DNA of 64,000 bases. It comes from Myxococcales bacterium. Lineage in GTDB: Bacteria; Myxococcota_A; Polyangia; Palsa-1104; JAEUJZ01. Where the stretch lies: positions 1-64,000 of the forward strand of contig JAEUKA010000077.1 of NCBI GenBank assembly GCA_016794465.1, in the 5' to 3' direction. The notes below the pieces were generated by a model, which was given only the letters and a program-made list of their open reading frames with translations, ran no database searches and was not told where the DNA came from. Numbering within the stretch: the first letter of the stretch is position 1; each line of letters begins with the position of its first letter. A program made the translations under genes and the position numbers. Shown piece after piece: positions 34,916 through 43,554 of this stretch.

Positions 34916-37575
34916 TCCCGCCGGCCCGCTGCCCGTCTGCTCGCTTCTCTTTCCTCGCTTCGCTCTGCCCGCTCGATCAGCCGAACCGCTTGGTGCTGGT
35001 CGTGCCGTTCGTCTTGCCAGCCCACAAACAGCGATGCAGAGCTGCCCCGTGCGGTCAGCTCTGCCTGCGCCAGCGTAAGCGCTTCGTCGAGCAGCGCCAG
35101 GTCCGCGCGCGGATGCTCTGGATGGGCCAGCAGCGACCGACGCGAGGGGTAAAACGGATGAATGTTGAAGTCGAGCGGCAGGCGGTGCGCTTCGGCCAGC
35201 TCGACTGCCATGTGGATGCCGGTCAGCAGATCCCTGATCGCCGCTGGCCCCGGTCTTCCCGGCGGACCAAACACCAGGCTCACCCACAGCCCGACATTCG
35301 TGCCGCTCTGTGCCACCTCCTGCACCGCCCGCTCGACCGCAGCGCGCGACATCCGCTTGTTCAGCAGCCGCAGCCGTACTTCGTCGTCCGCCGACTCCAG
35401 CCCCAAGATCACCCGCAGTGCCACCGGCTCGGGCAGCCGCAGCCGTAGCTCGTGGAGCCGCTGCCGGTTCACGAACAGCTCTCGCGTATCGAGCGACAGC
35501 ATCCGCAGAGACGGCAGCTGCGCCGCCCAGTCGCAGATCGTCCGCAGCGCGGAAGGCGACATCTCACGCGGGTTGAGCAGCGAGCCACTGTTGTAGAGCA
35601 CAAGGTGCGTCACCTCGGGCAGCTCGCGACGGTAGTGGTAGTCAAACCAGGCCAGCCGTTGCGCATGGCCGAGAGCGTCCACCGCCTGACCTTCGCCCGC
35701 GCCGATGTCGCAGTGGCTGCACTCCTTTCGCCGGTAAAAAGGACACTGGCCGTCCTTGGCCTCGTTGCCGAAGACCAGCGCGAGCCGCTTGCCGTAGCGG
35801 TCTTGGACGGGCTCAAAGCGCAGTGCGGCTTGTGGAGCCTGCGAAAAGGCCGGCTCACTTGCCGCCACCACCACATGGTCATCGACAATCAGCGCATCCA
35901 GCCCACACTCCGCCACCAGCCGCAGCGCTTGATTCGCAGTCTCACAGATCGGCTCCTGCACATTGAGCGAGGTATTGAGCACCATCGGCACGCCGCTGCG
36001 CAGATAGAACCGCTCGATCAGCTGCCGCCACCGTGAGCCATCGGCGGGCACCAGCTGTGGCCGGGTGCTGCCGTCCTTGTGAACCACCGCTGGGATGCGC
36101 ACCGCCTGCGTCGGCTGTACCGGCACCGCCGCCAGCATAAACGGCAACAGCGGAGCCGCCGCTGTGGGCACGATGAGCCAGTCCGTCGCATGCTCCGCCA
36201 GCAGCGCCGGGCCGAACGGTCGAAACGACTCGCGCCGCTTGATGTGTAGGTTCAGGTGGTCGCGCAGCTCCGCCCGCCGAGGGTCCGCCAGCATGGAGCG
36301 ACCGCCGAGCGCCCGTGGACCCGCTTCCCCGCGCTGCGATGAGTACCAGCCGACCACCTCGCCGCGCGCCAGCCGCTCCGCCGCTTCTTCCGCTGGATCG
36401 GACACACGCAGCGAGCGCAGCGGACTGTGTGCCAGCGCCGACTGGACCTCGTGTTCCGTTCGCACCGGTCCCAGCCGCGCTGTCGTCTGTCGCCAGCGGG
36501 TCGTACCTGGCCGCATCCGGTGATACAGCAGCAGCGCCGCCCCCAGCGCCGTCCCCGCATCGTTGGCTGCCGGCTGCGCAAAGATCGCCTCAAAGCCGCC
36601 GTCCCGCGCCAGCCGTCCGTTGGCCGCACAGTTGAGCGCCACCCCACCCGCCAGGCACAGCGCCCGCTCTCCGGTCGTCCGCTGAAGCCACCGCGCGATA
36701 TGTAGCAGCACCTCTTCGGTTCGCTGTTGAAGCGCAGCGGCCAGGTCTGCCCCGGCTTGCGACAGAGGCGTCGTGGCAGTCACCAGAGCTTCCGCCACTT
36801 CCCGCGCCACCCAGCACGGACCCTCATCGCGAAAGCGCAGCCGGGTTCCGTCCACCGCAAACGAGCCCTCTTCCCCCAGCGACAGCACCGCCGCCAGCAG
36901 TGCCGCATACCGATCTGGATCGCCGTACGCCGCCAGCCCCATCACCTTGGTCGCACCATAGGGCCCAAAGCCGAGCGCCTCCGCGACCACTTCCCACAGC
37001 AGCCCGAGCGAGTGCGGATAAGACAGCGCCTTTTTCTCCGCCAGCGTGTCCTGCACGCCGTGCCCGAGCCAGGTGGTGTCGTACTCGCCGATGCCGTCCA
37101 CCGCCAGGATCGCTGCGGACTCAAACGGGGACGGCAGATACGCGCTGGCGGCATGGCTGAGGTGGTGCGGCACAAAGTGAAAGCCAAAGCGCGCCTTTTG
37201 ACCGGCCGCGTGCTTCACCAGCGACTCGACCGACAGTACATCGGCGACAAAGCGGCGCTCGCCATCCTCGCTGCTCCAGCTGGACGGCGCCGGTCGGTCG
37301 TCACTGCCGATGTTGCGCAGTCGCTCGGTCGGCACGAACGGATAGGTGACATGGTCCACGTCCGCCCAGGTCAGCCCCGCGTCCGCCAAGCACGCCACAG
37401 CCGCGCGCTCGGGCCACTCCGCAGCATTGTCGATGCGGGCTGCTTTGCCGTGGCGAGTCCGACTGAGCCGCTCCTCCTCGACCATGCAGGCGACCTGGCC
37501 GTCGACAAGCAAGCATGCCGCCAGCTCGTGATAGGGACCCGACAATCCAAGGATGACGCTACGCATGTGCGGCAT
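34912..37575 (-). CDS. Carbamoyltransferase fused to atypical radical SAM domain
   Basis: Residue numbers count from the ATG at 37566. The first 590 or so residues form a NodU/TobZ-type carbamoyltransferase. ILGLSGPYHELAACLL opens it, HHLSHAASAY gives iron-binding histidines, AILAVDGIGEYDTT follows, and GPRALGGRSMLADPR marks the YrdC-like second domain. These enzymes transfer carbamoyl from carbamoyl phosphate to hydroxyl groups of antibiotics, Nod factors or sugars. Residues 600-880 contain C608, C616 and C619 (CPFYRRKECSHC) and a TIM-barrel-like order of strands (VTHLVLYNSGSLLNP, VALRVILGLES), resembling radical SAM proteins of the Elp3/RaSEA kind with a widened CX7CX2C. The start is ATG 37575 or 37566; no ribosome-binding site distinguishes them. 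The substrate is unknown. Confidence 0.75.
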   Translation of the reverse strand: MPHMRSVILGLSGPYHELAACLLVDGQVACMVEEERLSRTRHGKAARIDNAAEWPERAAVACLADAGLTWADVDHVTYPFVPTERLRNIGSDDRPAPSSWSSEDGERRFVADVLSVESLVKHAAGQKARFGFHFVPHHLSHAASAYLPSPFESAAILAVDGIGEYDTTWLGHGVQDTLAEKKALSYPHSLGLLWEVVAEALGFGPYGATKVMGLAAYGDPDRYAALLAAVLSLGEEGSFAVDGTRLRFRDEGPCWVAREVAEALVTATTPLSQAGADLAAALQQRTEEVLLHIARWLQRTTGERALCLAGGVALNCAANGRLARDGGFEAIFAQPAANDAGTALGAALLLYHRMRPGTTRWRQTTARLGPVRTEHEVQSALAHSPLRSLRVSDPAEEAAERLARGEVVGWYSSQRGEAGPRALGGRSMLADPRRAELRDHLNLHIKRRESFRPFGPALLAEHATDWLIVPTAAAPLLPFMLAAVPVQPTQAVRIPAVVHKDGSTRPQLVPADGSRWRQLIERFYLRSGVPMVLNTSLNVQEPICETANQALRLVAECGLDALIVDDHVVVAASEPAFSQAPQAALRFEPVQDRYGKRLALVFGNEAKDGQCPFYRRKECSHCDIGAGEGQAVDALGHAQRLAWFDYHYRRELPEVTHLVLYNSGSLLNPREMSPSALRTICDWAAQLPSLRMLSLDTRELFVNRQRLHELRLRLPEPVALRVILGLESADDEVRLRLLNKRMSRAAVERAVQEVAQSGTNVGLWVSLVFGPPGRPGPAAIRDLLTGIHMAVELAEAHRLPLDFNIHPFYPSRRSLLAHPEHPRADLALLDEALTLAQAELTARGSSASLFVGWQDERHDQHQAVRLIERAERSEEREASRRAAGRRD

Positions 37576-37646
37576 GGTAGCGCGCGCACGCAGGTTGAAC
37601 GACAAGGGCTGGAAGGGAAGGCAAGACTGCGGGGCGCAGACCGCAA

Positions 37647-37668
37647 CCTGATGGAACGATCCATCAGG
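37647..37668 (-). terminator. Perfect 9-bp stem-loop after the NHL-like lipoprotein gene
   Basis: CCTGATGGA and TCCATCAGG are exact inverse complements around an ACGA loop. It lies 19 nt beyond the stop of the minus-strand gene 37688-39328 and before the next minus-strand gene. No long U-tract follows, so it may be an intrinsic terminator of the I-shaped kind or a processing hairpin. Confidence 0.5.
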
Positions 37669-37687
37669 TCAGTCGCGGGACTGGTGG

Positions 37688-39328
37688 TTAACCAAACACG
37701 CAGGAGTAGCCGGCATTCACACCGGACAGGATCGGCGTCACGTCACGCACCGAGCTCTTCATTCCGAACTCGACCTGCAGCAGCGCTCCCGTCAGCCCGG
37801 GCAGCTTGATCGGCGTCATATCCGAGGGGATCTTCGCCATCTCGGTCCAGGGCGCGGCTTGGAGTCCCGCCTTGTCGTTGGCACTGCGGACGCGAATCGT
37901 CACCTGGGTGCCCGCTGGCGCTTGCAGCTGATAGGCCAGCTCCAGCCAGCGCGTCATCGAGGCTCCCATGCAGCCTTGGAAGGTGTGGCGCCAGAAGCCC
38001 GACGGTGCCCCGGCGTTGCGCAGCTGGTAGCCGGTCATGTCGCTGTAGGTATACGGCCCGACGCCCACGTTGACCCGCTGGGTCGAGTAGTCCGTCGGGT
38101 TCACCCGATACGCCGCGCTGTTGGCTTGGCTGATGACCCACGGGTTGTTGTCGAAGTCGACTGCGGCGCCGACGTTGTTGCTCGAGATGGTGGCGGTCTT
38201 GCCCTTATAGACCATCTGCGCGCCCGAGCCGTCGACGTGATACATGCCGGTGTAGGTGTCGGCGATCCAGATGCCGGTCTTGTTGTCGACGGCGAGACCG
38301 CGTCCCGACTGCATGCCCTGCGCCTGCAGGCTGAGGTTTTCCCACGTCTCGGTGGCGGGATCGAAGCGTCCGACGCAGTTGCCTCCCGCCGTGTAGATGC
38401 GACCGGCTGCGTCCGCCGCGATGCCGTAGCCACACTTGGGGGCCAGCGTGCCGTTGTAGATCTTTACTTGGTCGCCTTTGCTGACCTGTACCACCGCCAG
38501 GCTGCCCTCGGCACCACGCACCCAGACATCGCCATTTTTGTCGAGCACCAGCCCATATGGCATGGCCGGGGCGACGCTGATGGTCTTCATGACCGCGCCG
38601 GTCTTGGCATTTAGGCGGACTAGCTCGCGGGTGGAGTACAGGCCGATGTAGACGACGGTGTCCGTCTCACCAAGTCCGGCGTTGAAGCCGGCGGCGCGGG
38701 GCAGCGAGCTGACCGAGAGCTTGGTAAACCACAGGATGCACTCGTCAGTGGGGTTGTTCGGCTGTCCTTCGGCCCAGGCGAGCGGCGAGCTGTTCTCAGA
38801 GGTGTCGATCTTGCCGTTGCCGTTGCGGTCGAGGCACTGCGACTTGTCCCCGGCGATGTGGACGGCTGAAGCGCGGTTGCCGTCGCCGCTCGCGCGGTTG
38901 GCGACCACGATGTCGCCGTTTAGACCGACGGTGGTGCGGGAGGGATCGCCGTTGCCCCCGGGGTGGGTGTAGTAGCGGCCCACCTCGGCCATCGTGCGGG
39001 TGTCGATCTTCGACACGGTGCCGGCGCTGCTGTTGGCGACCCAGATGATCGGTGACAGCGTGCCGCCGAAGCTCTTGGTATCGAGGACGATGTTGCCGTC
39101 CTTGTCGACCTTGACCCCCGATGAGCCGTCGCCACTTGGGTCAAAAGGCGTGGACCCGTTTGGGCCGACTTTCTCATACGCGCCTGGACCGCCTGGCGGA
39201 GGCTTGCTCGGGTCGTAGCCGAGGCACGCAGTGTCCCCAGCTTGGCAGTCGGCTTCACCACCGAGGTTTGCGGGATTGCAGGACAGAGCCAGCAACGGTA
39301 GCAGCAGCACGGGCAGATTACGCTTCAT
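37688..39328 (-). CDS. NHL/streptogramin-lyase-like propeller lipoprotein
   Basis: This 546-residue lipoprotein has a signal peptide ending in ALSC. The body contains beta-propeller blades such as IIWVANSSAGTVSKIDTRT, YGLVLDKNGDVWVRGAEG and GLAVDNKTGIWIADTYTGMY, like NHL or Vgb-type propellers. One insert, DRNGNGKIDTSE, matches an EF-hand/dockerin calcium loop. A C-terminal beta-sandwich-like domain follows. The ATG at 39328 has GGAGG 7 nt upstream, so it is preferred to an in-frame ATG at 39343. It is divergent from the FHA-sigma54 activator gene across 101 nt. Function unknown; surface binding or degradation of a polymer is possible. Confidence 0.7.
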   Translation of the reverse strand: MKRNLPVLLLPLLALSCNPANLGGEADCQAGDTACLGYDPSKPPPGGPGAYEKVGPNGSTPFDPSGDGSSGVKVDKDGNIVLDTKSFGGTLSPIIWVANSSAGTVSKIDTRTMAEVGRYYTHPGGNGDPSRTTVGLNGDIVVANRASGDGNRASAVHIAGDKSQCLDRNGNGKIDTSENSSPLAWAEGQPNNPTDECILWFTKLSVSSLPRAAGFNAGLGETDTVVYIGLYSTRELVRLNAKTGAVMKTISVAPAMPYGLVLDKNGDVWVRGAEGSLAVVQVSKGDQVKIYNGTLAPKCGYGIAADAAGRIYTAGGNCVGRFDPATETWENLSLQAQGMQSGRGLAVDNKTGIWIADTYTGMYHVDGSGAQMVYKGKTATISSNNVGAAVDFDNNPWVISQANSAAYRVNPTDYSTQRVNVGVGPYTYSDMTGYQLRNAGAPSGFWRHTFQGCMGASMTRWLELAYQLQAPAGTQVTIRVRSANDKAGLQAAPWTEMAKIPSDMTPIKLPGLTGALLQVEFGMKSSVRDVTPILSGVNAGYSCVFG

Positions 39329-39429
39329 CGGCAGCCTCCACATCGGGGTCGTTACATACGGTGTGCCAAAAGCGAAGCAAAAACTGCGCCTTGTGCGCCG
39401 GGGTGCGTGAGCTAAGATTCCCCAAAACC

Positions 39430-40830
39430 ATGAAGCACTCGGCGGAAAGCAGTCCCGCTTCGAGGGAAGGGCTCCCCAAAGACCCCAACTCGACCAGCGT
39501 CCTCGACGACGTTCCGGAGTTCACGCGCTATCGGCCAGGTGGCGTCTTCTTGGTCATCGGCGGTCCCGACCGGGGCGAGCAGGTTGTCCTCACCGACCGA
39601 CCCATCACGATAGGTTCCTCCCCAAGCTGCGAGCTGGTGCTGTCCGATCGCACCGTCTCGCGTCGCCACGCCACCGCAGTGCTCGAAAACAGCCAGGTGG
39701 TGGTGCGCGACCTCGGCTCGACCAACGGCAGCTTCACCTTTGGCGCGCGCTTCAAAGAGATTGTCGTCGGCTTCGGCACCGAGATCACGCTCGGCAAGAC
39801 TGTGCTGAAGTTCCTGCCCCAGGAAGAAGCGCTGAAGCCCATCGAGAGCGAGGACGATCGCTTCGGCAGCTTGCTCGGCTGCGACGCCAAGATGCGGCGC
39901 TTGTTTGGGCTGCTGCGTGACATCTCGCCGACTGACTCGACCGTGCTCATCCAGGGAGAGACAGGCACCGGCAAGGAGCTGGTCGCCGAGGAAATCCACC
40001 GTCACTCGCGCCGCGCCGCCGGTCCTTTTGTCGTCTTCGACTGTGGCGCCGTCCCGCGCGAGCTGATTGAGTCGCTCTTGTTCGGTCATGTCAAAGGAGC
40101 CTTCACGGGCGCCATCTCGGACCGCATGGGCGCGTTTGTAGAGGCCCACGGCGGCACCATCTTCCTCGATGAGATTGGCGAGCTGGCGCTGGAGCTTCAG
40201 CCCTCACTGCTGCGCGCGCTCGACAAGCGAGCGGTTCGGCCCGTGGGCGGTAGCTCCTACAAGCAGGTCGATGTGCGCGTCATTGCTGCGACCAACCGTG
40301 ATCTGCGGGAAGAGGTCGCCCGCAAGGCCTTCCGCGAGGATCTGTTTTTCCGGCTTGCTGTCATCCGCGTGCAGCTGCCGGCCTTGCGCGAGCGGGGCCG
40401 CGACATCGACTTGCTCACCGACTCTTTTGTCGAGCAGTTCTCGCTGGAGAAGACCTTGTCGCTACCGCCAGCCGAGCGGAGCCGCCTGCACAGCTACGGC
40501 TGGCCTGGCAACGTCCGCGAGCTGCGCAATGTCATCGAGCGGGCCTGCGTGCTGGCCAAGGGCGACACCCTCAACCTGGAGGAGCTGGGCGACACCATTG
40601 TTCATTCCAGTCCGCCCGCGATGCGCTCGTCGCTACCGTTTAAGGAAGCCAAGGGTCAGCTCGTCGAGCACTTCGAGCGCGAGTACATCGTCGACCTGAT
40701 GAAGCGCCACCGCATGAACCTGTCGGCGGCGGCGCGTGAGGCGCAGATCGACCGCAAGCACCTGCGAGAGCTGCTGCGCAAGTACGGGCTCGACAACCGG
40801 CTCGATCCCGCCGACCGCTCAGGCGAGTGA
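39430..40830 (+). CDS. FHA-domain sigma54-dependent transcription activator
   Basis: This 466-residue enhancer-binding protein uses a forkhead-associated domain as its sensor. The FHA domain is at about residues 35-135 (TIGSSPSCELVLSDRTVSRRHA, then STNGSF) and reads phosphothreonine, so it is likely driven by a Ser/Thr kinase. The AAA+ domain has Walker A GETGTGKE, an intact GAFTGA sigma54-contact loop, Walker B IFLDEIGEL and the R-finger region. A Fis-type helix-turn-helix ends the protein (MNLSAAAREAQIDRKHLRELL). FHA activators are expanded in myxobacteria. The 3' end overlaps the convergent xylH by 12 nt. Its target genes are unknown. Confidence 0.93.
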   Translation: MKHSAESSPASREGLPKDPNSTSVLDDVPEFTRYRPGGVFLVIGGPDRGEQVVLTDRPITIGSSPSCELVLSDRTVSRRHATAVLENSQVVVRDLGSTNGSFTFGARFKEIVVGFGTEITLGKTVLKFLPQEEALKPIESEDDRFGSLLGCDAKMRRLFGLLRDISPTDSTVLIQGETGTGKELVAEEIHRHSRRAAGPFVVFDCGAVPRELIESLLFGHVKGAFTGAISDRMGAFVEAHGGTIFLDEIGELALELQPSLLRALDKRAVRPVGGSSYKQVDVRVIAATNRDLREEVARKAFREDLFFRLAVIRVQLPALRERGRDIDLLTDSFVEQFSLEKTLSLPPAERSRLHSYGWPGNVRELRNVIERACVLAKGDTLNLEELGDTIVHSSPPAMRSSLPFKEAKGQLVEHFEREYIVDLMKRHRMNLSAAAREAQIDRKHLRELLRKYGLDNRLDPADRSGE

Positions 40831-41976
40831 GCCACGCGACAGCTTCGACAGCCGCACGTCCAGCCACGCCGCCAGTCCCAGCACCAGCCCGCGGGCAATG
40901 AACCGTGCCTCGGGAGGGACTGCCAGCAGCGACATCCCTGACAGCAGGCTGGCCATCACCAGCGAGCCCAGCAGCACCCCAGCGACGCTGCCGCGACCCC
41001 CGCGCAGGCTACAGCCGCCGATGACGCAGGCTGCCACCGCGTCTAGCTCCATCAGCTCGCCCACGGTCGTGGTCGATGCGCCGGCATACGCGGTCTGCAA
41101 GAGGCCTGTCAGCGCCACCAGCCCCCCGAGCAGCGTATACGCCGTCACCACCACCTTGCCGACCGGGATGCCCGACAGCACTGCCGCCTCTTCATTGCCG
41201 CCAATCGCGTACAGCGCCCGTCCCAGCCGGGTGTGCTGGGTCACCACCTGTACCACCACTGCCACCGTGGCCAGGATCAAAAGCGGCAGCGGCAGGCCGC
41301 GAAACTGTCCACAGGTCAGCACCACCAGCGCCAGCGCTTGCGAGGCCAACAGCCAGCGCAGAAAGGCCAGCTCGCCATCTGGTGGAGTCTCGGCTTGCAC
41401 CGCCGCTTCTTGGCACGCCCGGCGATGGCTGCGCAGCGCCGCCAGCCCCAGCAGCCCGATCACGGCCACTCCCAGCAGATACGATGGCATCGGCGGCAGA
41501 TAGGTAGTGGTCAGCACCGACAGCAGGTTCGACTGGCCGCCCGGGCTCACTGGCACCGTCTGATTGCGAATGGTGAGCCAGAACAGCCCCTTGCACGCCA
41601 GCAGCCCGCCGAGCGTGATGATGAACGCCGGGATGCCTTGGCTCCAGATCACAAAGCCCTGCGCCCGCCACAGCAGCAGCGCCAACGCGATGGCGGCCAG
41701 CATCGCCAACTCGGCCGGGACTTGGTAGCGCATGATCAGCACCGCTGCTACACCGCCAATCAGTCCGACGCCACTGCCTGCCGACAGGTCAATGTGACCG
41801 GGCAAGATCACCAGCAGCATGCCCAGGCTCAGCACCGAGGTAATCGCGAACTCGATCGTCAGCATGCTCAGGTTGCGCGCGGACAGGTACTGCGGCGCCA
41901 GCAGCCCGAAAAACAGGCCCAGCGCCAGCAGCACCACCAGCAGCGACAGATCACGCCACTCCAGCGGCTTGCTCAT
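40819..41976 (-). CDS. xylH: Xylose-type sugar ABC transporter permease
   Basis: This 385-residue permease has about ten helices of the RbsC/XylH type, with ILPGHIDLSAGSGVGLIGGVAAVL near the N-terminus, ALYAIGGNEEAAVLSGIPV in the coupling region, and CVIGGCSLRGGRGSVAGVLLGSLVM near the end. The central loop with a His/Arg/Gln-rich stretch is the long linker seen in XylH rather than RbsC. It overlaps xylG by 4 nt (ATGA). Confidence 0.85.
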   Translation of the reverse strand: MSKPLEWRDLSLLVVLLALGLFFGLLAPQYLSARNLSMLTIEFAITSVLSLGMLLVILPGHIDLSAGSGVGLIGGVAAVLIMRYQVPAELAMLAAIALALLLWRAQGFVIWSQGIPAFIITLGGLLACKGLFWLTIRNQTVPVSPGGQSNLLSVLTTTYLPPMPSYLLGVAVIGLLGLAALRSHRRACQEAAVQAETPPDGELAFLRWLLASQALALVVLTCGQFRGLPLPLLILATVAVVVQVVTQHTRLGRALYAIGGNEEAAVLSGIPVGKVVVTAYTLLGGLVALTGLLQTAYAGASTTTVGELMELDAVAACVIGGCSLRGGRGSVAGVLLGSLVMASLLSGMSLLAVPPEARFIARGLVLGLAAWLDVRLSKLSRGSLA

Positions 41977-43547
41977 TGCGCCTCCTGCGGGGACATCGCC
42001 CGTGGGCTCGGCAGTCCGATCGCCGCGTGCAGCAGCAGCTCTGGCGTCGCTTGCTGTGCGGGCAGGCTGGTCCGCAGCGTGCCTTCACCGAGCACCAGCA
42101 CCCGGTCACTCATCCCAAGCAGCTCTGGCAAGTCCGAAGACACCATCAGCACCCCCAATCCCTCGCGCCGTAGCTCGTGGAGCAGTCCATAGATCTCCTG
42201 TTTGGCACCGACATCGACGCCGCGCGTTGGCTCATCGAGCAGCACCACCTTGGGCCGACACAGCAGCGCTTTGCCGAGCACCACTTTCTGCTGGTTGCCG
42301 CCCGACAGCGTCCGCACCGGCTGCTCCGGCCCGCTGGCTTTGATGTGCAGCCGACTCGACAGCTCCTCGACCACGCGGTCTTCGCGCTGCTGGTTGATGA
42401 GTCCGTGCTCGACCAGCGCCGCCAGCGAGGACAGCGTCAAGTTGAAGCGCAGCGACTCGTCCATCACCAGTCCATACCGGCGGCGGTCCTCACTGACCAG
42501 CAGCAGGCCGGCGGCAATCGAGTCCATGGGACCGCGCGGCGCATGTCCTTTCCCGAGCAGCTTCACCGAGCCGGCCACCCGCTTGCCAAAGGCGCCGTAG
42601 AGGTGCAGCAGCAGCTCACTGCGACCCGCGCCGAGCAGTCCGTAGATGCCGACGATCTCCCCGGCGTGCAGGTCCAGCGATACGTCTGACAGGCGCGGCG
42701 GCGCAGCAGCGGACTCCGCGACCGACAAGCTGCGAACCTCCAGCAGCAGCTCGCGTGAGGCGCTTGGCTCCGCTCGCACCGGAAACAGCTCCCCGAGCGC
42801 TCGACCGACCATCTTGTGGACCAGTAGCTCCTGCGTTGTCTCCGCCGCTGGCGCCGAAAATACGCTCTGCCCGTCTCGCAGCACCGTGATGTGGTCGGCC
42901 AGCGCCATCACTTCGTCAAGCCGATGCGAGATGTAGAGGATGCTCTGGCCCTGCCGGCGCAGCTCCCGCAGCAGTCCGAGCAGCGACTCACTCTCGCGAT
43001 CGGTCAGCGCCGCTGTCGGCTCGTCCAGAATCAGCACCCGTGAGCGATTGCGCAGCGCCCGGGCAATCTCGATCAGCTGCTTTTGACCGGCGCCCAGGCT
43101 CGACACCAGGCGGTCTGGCTGCATCGCAATCCCAAAGCGTGCCAAAAGCGAGCAGGACTCGCGCCGCATCCGGTCTTCATCGAGAAGCAGAGACAGTGGC
43201 CACGGACCCTTATGACGTGGCTCGGCGCCGAGGAAGATGTTGGCCGCGACCGACAGCTCTTCGACGAGCGGCAGCTCTTGGTAGATCACCGCCAGGCCGC
43301 GCGCTTGGCTGTCGCGCACCGATGCAAACTCTGCCGGCTGTCCGTCGAGGAGGTACTCACCCGAAAAGCTGCCGTGCGGATGTACGCCCGACAGGATCTT
43401 GATGAGCGTTGACTTGCCAGCGCCGTTCTCCCCACACAAGGCATGGATCTCGCCCGGCTGCAGCGCGAACTCCACCTCGCGGAGCGCCAAGATGCCCGAG
43501 AAGCGCTTGGTGACGCCGCGCAGCGTGAGGACTGGCTCAGCCACCAC
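41973..43547 (-). CDS. xylG: Xylose-type sugar ABC transporter ATP-binding protein
   Basis: This protein has two ABC domains in tandem, as in XylG/RbsA/MglA. The first has Walker A GENGAGKST, the Q-loop IYQEL, a degenerate signature SSLGAGQKQ and Walker B VLILDEPTAAL. The second has the typical altered P-loop GLLGAGRSE and the signature LSGGNQQKV with LLDEPTRGVDVGAK. The start is set at GTG 43547, just after the xylF stop. The frame is open to an ATG at 43601, which would overlap xylF by 47 nt, so the start is not certain. 524 residues. Confidence 0.87.
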   Translation of the reverse strand: MVAEPVLTLRGVTKRFSGILALREVEFALQPGEIHALCGENGAGKSTLIKILSGVHPHGSFSGEYLLDGQPAEFASVRDSQARGLAVIYQELPLVEELSVAANIFLGAEPRHKGPWPLSLLLDEDRMRRESCSLLARFGIAMQPDRLVSSLGAGQKQLIEIARALRNRSRVLILDEPTAALTDRESESLLGLLRELRRQGQSILYISHRLDEVMALADHITVLRDGQSVFSAPAAETTQELLVHKMVGRALGELFPVRAEPSASRELLLEVRSLSVAESAAAPPRLSDVSLDLHAGEIVGIYGLLGAGRSELLLHLYGAFGKRVAGSVKLLGKGHAPRGPMDSIAAGLLLVSEDRRRYGLVMDESLRFNLTLSSLAALVEHGLINQQREDRVVEELSSRLHIKASGPEQPVRTLSGGNQQKVVLGKALLCRPKVVLLDEPTRGVDVGAKQEIYGLLHELRREGLGVLMVSSDLPELLGMSDRVLVLGEGTLRTSLPAQQATPELLLHAAIGLPSPRAMSPQEAQ

Positions 43548-43554
43548 ACACTCG

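Noticed and set aside
33596..35287. Minus-strand open frame spanning coxC and coxD
   Set aside because: It overlaps two certain genes and the carbamoyltransferase end; composition is artefactual.
36727..37809. Plus-strand open frame of 360 codons opposite the carbamoyltransferase
   Set aside because: Basic, repetitive composition and no motifs. The opposite strand has conserved NodU-family motifs throughout.
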